Positions 33,837 through 39,123 of a stretch of 39,123 bases of DNA are shown piece by piece. This DNA comes from Polyangiaceae bacterium. Its GTDB lineage: Bacteria; Myxococcota_A; Polyangia; Polyangiales; Polyangiaceae. Below the pieces are notes generated by a model, which had not been told where the DNA came from, did no database searches, and saw nothing but the letters and a program-made list of their open reading frames with translations. The stretch is from the NCBI GenBank assembly GCA_025937835.1, contig JAICQO010000064.1, positions 1 through 39,123 of the forward strand, given 5' to 3'. Numbering within the stretch: position 1 is the stretch's first letter; the number at the start of each line of letters is the position of its first letter. Both the position numbers and the translations under genes were made by a program.

Positions 33837-35838
33837 TTTGCAGCTTCTTGATCTCGCGCACGAGCGCGTTCAGGACCTCGGGCAAGAGCTTCATCGCGGC
33901 CTCGAACTCCTCCGTCGTCCACTCCTGCCGCTTCTTCTTCCCGCTCGCGACCCTCTTCGCGATGCCCTCGTTCACCATCTGGAACGCGGCGATGAAATTG
34001 TTCGTGGCGCCGATGCTCGGCTTGAGCTTGTAGGGGAGCTCGACTCCGGCCGGGTTGAGGTCGGTCCGGTTCAGGAGCAGCTTCGCCGTGCGCTTCGCGT
34101 CATCGTTCAGGAGGCGCTTGGCCTCCTGCCAGCGCTTCGCCGGGAGCACGCTGAAGGGCTGAGCGGCCGCGGTCGTCCTAGGGCCGGAGCTCGCGCGGCT
34201 TTGCTTCAGCATCTGGGCGGCGAGGGCTGGGTCGAGGCCGAGGCTCTCGAGCTTCTTCTCCAAGTCGCGGACGATGTCGGCGTCCTCCGCGCTCGAGAAG
34301 TCCTCCTCGAACAGCGAGTCGACGATCTCGCTCTTCACGACCATGTCCTCGTGCAGCTTCATGCGGGCGTCGCCGTTGAGCACGTCGCGGGGCGGCTCGG
34401 GCTCGGCTCCGCCGGTGACCTCCTCCCAGAACTTCTGGTCGTCGTTCTCGAACTGCTTGAAGCGCTTGAGCTGCTCGTCGAGGTTCATTCCGACGTGCGT
34501 GACGATGTGGCCGTAGTTGTCGGGGTGCATCGGGTCGTTCTGCACGACGACACGCAGGATGCGCCCCACGAACTGGATGTACGGCGCGAGCGTCCGGAAG
34601 GGGCGAAAGATCGCCGCGACGCTGAGCTTCGGATGGTCGAAGCCTTCCCCAAGCATCTGAACCTGCACGATGCAGTCGAGCTCACCGCTGCGCAGGCGTA
34701 GGAGAGTGGCCTTCTGCTCGTCCTCGTCCTGCTTGCTATGGATGATCGCGGTCTCGAAGCCGCGCTCCTGGTACATCGAGCGAACCCGCTGAGCGTGACG
34801 AATCGAGCAAGCGACAGCGATGAGCTGGTGCTTCGTTCCCGACTGGCGGAGGTTCTCGAGCTTCTCGAGGCTGTTGTCGACGATGCTGACGTTGCACGCG
34901 TCGGAGAGGGCGACGCCGCGGCTGAACCACTCCTCCTCCTTCATCGCGAGGACTTCGTCGAGGGAGAAGGTCCGCTGCGAGCCGTCGACGGTGAACGTGA
35001 GCTCGGTCGGGGCGACGTAGCTAGCGCGGAGCTTCTTGATGTAGCCCTTGATACTCGCGCTCTTGAACGGATACCGGAAGACGAGCGTGCCCTCGATCTC
35101 CTGCCGATCGGACCGGAACGGCGTGGCGGTCATGTTCACCACCTTCGCGCCGGGAAACTTCTTGAACACCTTCTTCCAGCTCGCCGCGGCACCGTGATGC
35201 GCCTCGTCCACGATGATCAGGTCGAAGAAGTCGTCGGAGAACCGGTTCAGCCACTTGTCTGTGTTGGTCGAGAGCTGGTGGATGTTCGTCAAGACGATGT
35301 GCGACTTCTCGCAGACCGAGATGTTGCCGTCCTCGAGCGTCGTCACGTACGGGCCGTGCGCCATGTCGGCGTCCTGGAGCACGAGCATCCGGCGCCAGAA
35401 GCACTTCTGCTTGTTCGTGATGTCCAGCGACTTGAGCAGCTCGTCCTTGATCGTCAGGTTCGGCGCGATGATGAGCGCGCGGCCGCGAGCGATCCCGAAG
35501 GGCAAGATCGCGGCGAGGCCCGACTTTCCACACCCGACGGGCAGTTGAACGATGGCCGTCGTCTCGCCACGGCGAAAGAAGTCCGCGACGGCGAGGTAGG
35601 CGTCGCGCTGGGGGTCGCGCAGGTTCGTGTTGGTCTCGATGTCGAAGGGCGTGTCGACGAAGAAGTCCTTCATGTCGCGACCTCCCTTCAGCCACGCCGC
35701 CAACGCGCCCTTCTCGTAAGCCCACTTCTTCCCGGTGCGGCTCGCCGGGATCCGCCCTTCGCGCGTGAGCGCGTACAGCCTGGTCCGACCCATCCGCAGG
35801 AACGCAGCCGCTTCATCGACGTTCAACCACTCGGTCAT
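33823..35838 (-). CDS. HTH-SF2 helicase fusion (DEAD/DEAH-box, ResIII-like)
   Basis: This encodes 671 aa. Residues 1-50 (WLNVDEAAAFLRMGRTRLYALTREGRIP) form an HTH_17/excisionase-like DNA-binding domain. The helicase follows with Walker A PVGCGKS (100-106), DEAH (211-214), TAT (237-239), LGEGFDHP and motif VI QFVGRILR (422-429), then a helical C-terminal region. Two starts are possible: ATG 35838 sits where transcription should begin (leaderless), and ATG 35673 (Met56) has a very strong GGGAGGT site and would omit the HTH. The gene heads the operon helicase, zinc finger, UDG-like, DUF4365. The helicase probably translocates on DNA for these partners. An open frame extends upstream past 35838 but overlaps a divergent gene and is rejected. 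Confidence 0.82.
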   Translation of the reverse strand: MTEWLNVDEAAAFLRMGRTRLYALTREGRIPASRTGKKWAYEKGALAAWLKGGRDMKDFFVDTPFDIETNTNLRDPQRDAYLAVADFFRRGETTAIVQLPVGCGKSGLAAILPFGIARGRALIIAPNLTIKDELLKSLDITNKQKCFWRRMLVLQDADMAHGPYVTTLEDGNISVCEKSHIVLTNIHQLSTNTDKWLNRFSDDFFDLIIVDEAHHGAAASWKKVFKKFPGAKVVNMTATPFRSDRQEIEGTLVFRYPFKSASIKGYIKKLRASYVAPTELTFTVDGSQRTFSLDEVLAMKEEEWFSRGVALSDACNVSIVDNSLEKLENLRQSGTKHQLIAVACSIRHAQRVRSMYQERGFETAIIHSKQDEDEQKATLLRLRSGELDCIVQVQMLGEGFDHPKLSVAAIFRPFRTLAPYIQFVGRILRVVVQNDPMHPDNYGHIVTHVGMNLDEQLKRFKQFENDDQKFWEEVTGGAEPEPPRDVLNGDARMKLHEDMVVKSEIVDSLFEEDFSSAEDADIVRDLEKKLESLGLDPALAAQMLKQSRASSGPRTTAAAQPFSVLPAKRWQEAKRLLNDDAKRTAKLLLNRTDLNPAGVELPYKLKPSIGATNNFIAAFQMVNEGIAKRVASGKKKRQEWTTEEFEAAMKLLPEVLNALVREIKKLQNAQG

Positions 35839-35845
35839 CCTGAAT

Positions 35846-35874
35846 TGATAGCAAACGACACCAACCGGTGTCAA
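35846..35874 (-). promoter_or_regulatory. Promoter with overlapping palindromic operator for the HTH-helicase operon
   Basis: On the minus strand a -35 box TTGACA (35874-35869), a 17-base spacer and a -10 box CTATCA (35851-35846) are found. Transcription should start about seven bases on, at or next to the A of ATG 35838. A perfect palindrome GACACC-N4-GGTGTC (35857-35872) lies across the -35 box and spacer, a likely operator, perhaps for the HTH domain encoded just downstream. Confidence 0.6.
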
Positions 35875-35934
35875 TTGGCGCCTTAGTGGCACGACCCGGA
35901 GCCGGATGGCGCGGCTACGCTGGCCCTGGAAGCG

Positions 35935-37080
35935 ATGAACCTCTGCCCGTTCTGCCAGGAGATTGACCCCGCGCTCGCGGTTGCTCTGGGCACGTGTCCC
36001 ACGTGTGGTCACGACTTGCGGCCCTTGCCCGAGCCGACACCGGCGGTGCGGCGAGTCGAAACGTTCGACGCTCACCCGGTGGAAGCCGAGTACGCCAGCA
36101 CCGACGTCGTGGAGACCGACGCGCCGCTCGAGCACGACGCCCACGATGTCTTGGCCTACGCGCGCGCGCTCGTCGAGGTCGTGCTGATCGTCGAGCGCTT
36201 CACGAAGGACGAACGGGAGCGCAGCGCGGTGCTCGGCTTCATGACCGGCAGCGAACCTCTCGACTGGTTGCTGCGTCGACGGCTGGGGCACCTCTTCGAG
36301 GGACGCATCCGCCATGTTCGCGGGCTTCGGCACAAGGTCGGTGGCGCAGACCCTGATGCGGAGCTCTTCGCCCAGCTCGACGCGTGGAACGCTCGCGGCG
36401 TGTTGCGCGTCGTCGTCATCGACGAAGTGGTGGAGGGGAGCCAGCTCCGGACCGCGTTTCTTCGACTCGTGAAGTGGCACGGCGATCGCGGCGCGCCTCC
36501 GCTCGCCGTGCATCTCGTGGCCGTGACGGAGCGGGCTCCCGCAGATTCGGCCGAGCGCGCGGCCTGGTTCTCCGAGAAGGTACTGAAGGGTGACGAGAAG
36601 AGCATGAGCGCGAACCTCGCGCTCTCGTTCGAAGTCGTGAGCACTGTGCGCCTACTCGGGAAGGACAAGGCGGGCCAACCGGTGAAGGACGTCGTCCTGT
36701 CGAGCGATGGCTCGTACGACGCGCTCCGCTTGTGGCCCGGAAGCTACTCGATCCGCTGTCCGAACCGCCTCACGCTCGAAGGCGGAGCCGGCGTCGCCGT
36801 GATCGCTTCGCTTGCGTCTCTGGACCAGCTCTTCGGCGTGTTCATCTACGCCGTGTGCGGCTTCGGCTACGTTGATTCGGCACGGTGGCCCGAGACGATC
36901 AAGCTCGCGGGCTGCGTCGCCTGCAAGGCGCTGCTGGCAGAGGTTCGCGAGCTCGCGGAGAAAGTTGCCCAGGCGGTGACGCCGCCCGAGTCGGTGCCCG
37001 GACGGGTCGTGGGGCCTCGGGCAGTGCAGATCCTCGACGCGCGAGGCGCTCCCGTGGCTGACGGCGGCGACAACGCGTGA
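35935..37080 (+). CDS. Zinc-ribbon protein with phosphoribosyltransferase-like motif
   Basis: This encodes 381 aa. N-terminal zinc ribbon: CPFC (4-7) and CPTC (21-24). The central part (about 75-220) has a helix then VLRVVVIDEVVEGSQLRTAF, a hydrophobic strand ending in a DE pair and a glycine/serine loop, similar to the PRPP-binding loop of phosphoribosyltransferases. Beta-rich segments follow to the C-terminus, which ends in a helical region with CVACKALL. Such PRTase-like proteins occur in bacterial conflict systems, but the catalytic identity is unproven. The start ATG 35935 has GGAA upstream. It diverges from the HTH-helicase operon across a 96-base region with the palindrome, so co-regulation is likely. 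Confidence 0.5.
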   Translation: MNLCPFCQEIDPALAVALGTCPTCGHDLRPLPEPTPAVRRVETFDAHPVEAEYASTDVVETDAPLEHDAHDVLAYARALVEVVLIVERFTKDERERSAVLGFMTGSEPLDWLLRRRLGHLFEGRIRHVRGLRHKVGGADPDAELFAQLDAWNARGVLRVVVIDEVVEGSQLRTAFLRLVKWHGDRGAPPLAVHLVAVTERAPADSAERAAWFSEKVLKGDEKSMSANLALSFEVVSTVRLLGKDKAGQPVKDVVLSSDGSYDALRLWPGSYSIRCPNRLTLEGGAGVAVIASLASLDQLFGVFIYAVCGFGYVDSARWPETIKLAGCVACKALLAEVRELAEKVAQAVTPPESVPGRVVGPRAVQILDARGAPVADGGDNA

Positions 37081-37366
37081 GAGGCCTCAGGTCCAACCGA
37101 CGGCGATGAGCTCGTCGAAGGGGACCCAGACCTCTGCAACTCCTTGAATTTCCTGGGCAGGAAAGTCGAGTTGCGAGCCCGCGATTTGAACCGCCCGTGA
37201 CCACCTCCAACGCGAACCCGATCTGCGGCCGTCGCTTCAATGACTCCCCACTTCCCACCCCACCCGCGACGTAACACCTGGAACGCTCGGGAAACGCCTC
37301 GGATGGGGTTGCTAAGTCATTTCAAGAACTTCGAAACGGCGGGAAACGGGCTGAATCGGCTGACTT
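37081..37366. other. Non-coding right end of the island
   Basis: No gene is supported in these 286 bases. The sequence GAAACG recurs three times here (37291-37296, 37333-37338 and 37343-37348), the last two 10 bases apart and within 35 bases of attR. They could be arm-type binding sites for the integrase or its partner; this is speculative. Confidence 0.4.
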
Positions 37367-37414
37367 CACCTTGCCAAGGTGGACGTCGAGGGTTCAAATC
37401 CCTTCTCCCGCTCT
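37367..37414 (+). repeat. attR: right 48-bp attachment repeat
   Basis: This is a perfect 48-base copy of 2436-2483 (the tRNA-Gly 3' end). The 5' half of the tRNA is absent upstream, so this is not a functional tRNA. It marks the right junction of the island; the host sequence originally behind the tRNA follows. Confidence 0.93.
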
Positions 37415-37419
37415 ACGAA

Positions 37420-37453
37420 ACACAGCCCGGCGAGTCTCCTCGCTGGGCTGTGT
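37420..37453 (+). terminator. Original host terminator of tRNA-Gly, displaced by the island
   Basis: ACACAGCCCGGCGAG, loop TCTC, CTCGCTGGGCTGTGT: a 15-bp stem with a single G-T pair, followed by GGCTTTG, so the T-run is weak. By position it was the terminator behind the tRNA before integration, and it is now 35 kb away from the intact gene. Confidence 0.65.
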
Positions 37454-37610
37454 GGCTTTGTGCGATCGCTCGCGGGCCTCCGGCCGCGAGCTCTAGGCAT
37501 CCACTGCATGCTTCGAGGGTGCCGCTCGGCCCTCCGGGCCTGCGCGACCTCATGCGCGGCGTGAAGTGGACTTGCGGCTCGCGGGCGACGTTCGACGACC
37601 CTGGGCAGCC

Positions 37611-37647
37611 GGTTTCAAATCAGTTCTCCCGCTCTACGAAACACAGC
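37611..37647 (+). repeat. Degraded third copy of the tRNA-Gly 3' end
   Basis: Bases 37624-37647 match 37403-37426 exactly over 24 positions, covering the end of the tRNA plus 12 bases of host sequence behind it. The part before (T-loop, GGTTTCAAATCAG) is degenerate. It lies 221 bases beyond attR and reaches the stop codon of the TPR gene. It is probably a scar of an older integration or a local duplication. Confidence 0.7.
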
Positions 37648-39122
37648 TAGCGCTTGAGCCTGGCGCAGGCGGCGCTGACGCCGAGCTCGCAGGCTCGCTC
37701 GAGGTCGGCTCTCGCCGCTTCGGCGTGGCCCAGGTGGTGCAGGGTGCCGCTGCGCTCGTAGTAGGCGCGGCCGTGTTCGGGGTTGGCTTGAATGAAACGG
37801 TTCCACAGGGTGGCGATGCGGTTCCACTCGCGGCGCTTGGTGAGCGCGTAGTCCAGGCGCTGCTGAGCATAGAAGTCGTCGGGGCGCGCGTTGGCCTCGC
37901 TCTCGAGCTTGGTGACCGCCTCGTCGGAACCGTTGAAGCCGCTGGTGAGCACCTCGAAACGGCGTGCTTCCAGGTCGCGGCTGGGCAGAAGCTCCGTGGC
38001 TTGATCGAGCAGGACTATGGCCTCTTGGTTTCTCCCCTCCTGATGCGCCTGCCAACCGAGCTTGGTAAGCCCCTGAGCAACGAGCGGCAGGACTTCGTGA
38101 GCGTCCGGATCGGCAGGTTTGAGCTGTAACGCAAGCATCAAGTCGGGATACGCCGCCGGATAATCTTTCGACTCGTACGCGTACACTTGCGCCCGCTCCA
38201 GCAAGAGCGCCGGATCCTGCGGACGGCGCTCGATCGCTTTCGTCAGTGACTCGAGCGCCCGCTTGACCTCGCCCAGACGCGCGAGGTACCGGCCGCGAAC
38301 GCGAAGAAATTCGGGTTCCTCTCCCAAGGCCACCGCGCGTTCGACGTGGCGAAGAGCACCGGCCAGGTCGTTCCCTTCGTAGGCGAGCTGAGCGCGATCG
38401 CAGTCGACGTAGCCCCGGAGGGTGGCGAACCGCGGATTCACTGAGCGCGGCGCAGACCGAGCCGCGCTCTCCATTTCCTCGTAGCTCCCGCCCCAACGCG
38501 GCTGGAGGCCGACCAAGTAGCTGTAGCGAACGGGATAACATCCCGGGCAGACCGCGAAGGCGCGCTTCGCGATCGTATGGAACTGGGACCGATACTCCCC
38601 GCCGACGAACGCGATCCGGATCTGATCGCGCAGCGCGGGGATCACGCGCGGGTTCTTGGAGAGCGCCTGCTCCAGATCGGCAAACGCCGGTCGGAACGCC
38701 GCGTTCATGGCCGCGAAGTTCTCACTGTTCGTCTTCGGGGCGTAGGCGAAGCCGCGCCCGGCAACGCCGACCGCGAATCGGTACGCGCCTCGCGCGAGGT
38801 AAGGAGCGAACGAGGCCGGTGTGGCCGAGACCCAGGCGTCGAACCGGGGCTCGAGCTCCTTCTCTGCGGTCTCGAAGGCCTCTGCGGCGTCGTTGAGGAA
38901 GTACTCCGCGTGAAAGTCGGCCTCGAAATCGGCCTGAAACTGCTCGAGATATCGCGTCAGCTCCTGATACTTCTCTCGCAGCAGCAGAGCCCGCAGGCCC
39001 ACACGATCGACGTAAGAGCGTGGGTAGCCGTGCTCGTCTTTTCCCGGTCGCTCGATCAGCGGCGCCTTCACCGCCAGCGGTGGCAGCGCGACGATGGCCG
39101 CAGACGTGACGCGCTCGCTTCG
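37647..39122 (-). CDS. TPR-repeat protein (DUF4034-like N-terminus), start at or beyond window edge
   Basis: About 474 aa from the first in-window start (GTG 39071), but the frame stays open to base 39122. The extra residues (VTSAAIVALPPLAV) look like the end of a signal peptide, so the protein is probably exported and begins outside. The N-terminal region (LLLREKYQELTRYLEQFQADFE and EAFETAEKELEPRFDAW) resembles DUF4034. Several TPR-like helical repeats follow (ALRHVERAVALGEEPEFL, ALESLTKAIERRPQDPALLLERAQVYAYESKDYPAA), ending in a Sel1-like ACELGVSAACARLKR. It is likely a protein-interaction scaffold in the envelope. It lies outside the island; its stop codon touches the degraded tRNA repeat. 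Confidence 0.75.
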   Translation of the reverse strand, partial: RSERVTSAAIVALPPLAVKAPLIERPGKDEHGYPRSYVDRVGLRALLLREKYQELTRYLEQFQADFEADFHAEYFLNDAAEAFETAEKELEPRFDAWVSATPASFAPYLARGAYRFAVGVAGRGFAYAPKTNSENFAAMNAAFRPAFADLEQALSKNPRVIPALRDQIRIAFVGGEYRSQFHTIAKRAFAVCPGCYPVRYSYLVGLQPRWGGSYEEMESAARSAPRSVNPRFATLRGYVDCDRAQLAYEGNDLAGALRHVERAVALGEEPEFLRVRGRYLARLGEVKRALESLTKAIERRPQDPALLLERAQVYAYESKDYPAAYPDLMLALQLKPADPDAHEVLPLVAQGLTKLGWQAHQEGRNQEAIVLLDQATELLPSRDLEARRFEVLTSGFNGSDEAVTKLESEANARPDDFYAQQRLDYALTKRREWNRIATLWNRFIQANPEHGRAYYERSGTLHHLGHAEAARADLERACELGVSAACARLKR

Positions 39123-39123
39123 A

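Larger units (their letters stand above)
2436..37414. mobile_element. tRNA-Gly-integrated genomic island (about 35 kb)
   Basis: The element is bounded by two perfect 48-bp direct repeats of the tRNA-Gly 3' end (2436-2483 and 37367-37414). A tyrosine integrase and an excisionase-like gene lie directly inside the left end, the classic layout of an integrative island. Cargo comprises a lipoprotein/metallopeptidase/Lnt block, a Shango-like operon, a NurA-HerA-SbcD-SbcC operon, and a helicase/glycosylase/DUF4365 operon. No conjugation, replication or phage structural genes are seen, so it is probably mobilised passively or immobile. Hand counts of single 60-base lines give 31/60 GC at 9001 and 29/60 at 27181, against 38/60 at 1741 outside, hinting at a different origin, though this is only a spot check. 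Confidence 0.9.

Noticed and set aside
34738-35886. 382-aa plus frame antisense to the HTH-helicase
   Set aside because: It is rich in Leu, Val, Asp and Arg without motifs, and lies opposite a gene with complete helicase motifs.
35839-36513. 225-residue N-terminal extension of the helicase frame
   Set aside because: It overlaps the divergent zinc-ribbon gene and the promoter/operator region. Start at 35838 gives a clean HTH domain.
37615-38541. 308-aa minus frame within the TPR gene
   Set aside because: It is Arg/Ala/Gly-rich, overlaps the TPR gene in another frame and has no motifs.
1-39123. CRISPR array, rRNA genes, insertion sequences, conjugation genes
   Set aside because: I looked for repeated spacers, rRNA signatures, transposases and relaxase/T4SS genes and saw none.

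Overview
The window is GC-rich and looks like part of a deltaproteobacterial (Myxococcota, probably Polyangia-type) chromosome. This rests on the strong G/C preference at third codon positions in the flanking genes, the many small or cysteine-rich lipoproteins, and the overall gene style. It is an inference from composition and gene content; no taxonomic marker gene is present.

The core of the window is a genomic island of about 35 kb integrated into the 3' end of a tRNA-Gly(GCC) gene. The intact tRNA lies at 2410-2481. A perfect 48-bp copy of its 3' part recurs at 37367-37414, so attL is 2436-2483 and attR is 37367-37414. The tyrosine integrase and a small excisionase-like HTH protein sit just inside attL. 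Chromosomal genes lie outside: the C-terminal part of a TM0106-type nuclease/helicase and a small lipoprotein on the left, and a TPR protein on the right. The island supplies a new terminator for the tRNA. The old host terminator is stranded beyond attR, followed about 220 bp later by a degraded third copy of the tRNA 3' end.

Inside the island, from left to right: (1) integration module, 2.5-4.2 kb; (2) two unrecognised genes, 4.3-5.7 kb; (3) an envelope/secretion block, 6.1-14.2 kb, with a 1362-aa putative metallopeptidase lipoprotein, a small lipoprotein, a metzincin-type lipoprotein, a complete apolipoprotein N-acyltransferase (Lnt) and a cysteine-rich lipoprotein; (4) a minus-strand three-gene operon, 14.3-21.2 kb, whose TerB-domain protein, BREX-type ATPase and Lhr-like helicase match the composition of the Shango anti-phage system; (5) diverging from it, a tightly packed plus-strand five-gene operon, 21.7-29.9 kb, encoding a zinc-ribbon protein, a NurA-like nuclease, a HerA-like ATPase, SbcD/Mre11 and SbcC/Rad50; (6) a truncated Ser/Thr kinase marking a module boundary; (7) a second minus-strand block, 30.6-35.8 kb, with an HTH-SF2 helicase fusion, a small zinc-finger protein, a uracil-DNA-glycosylase-like protein and a DUF4365 (nuclease-fold) protein, plus a small downstream gene; (8) a divergent zinc-ribbon protein with a phosphoribosyltransferase-like motif, 35.9-37.1 kb.

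The most interesting feature is the head-to-head pairing of a Shango-like operon with a complete NurA-HerA-Mre11-Rad50 end-resection set, an arrangement best known from archaea, in a tRNA-integrated island. Together with the helicase/glycosylase/DUF4365 operon, the island appears to be a multi-system defence island. The latter operon is a good candidate for an undescribed system. Function is inferred from domains and gene context only; no database search was run.
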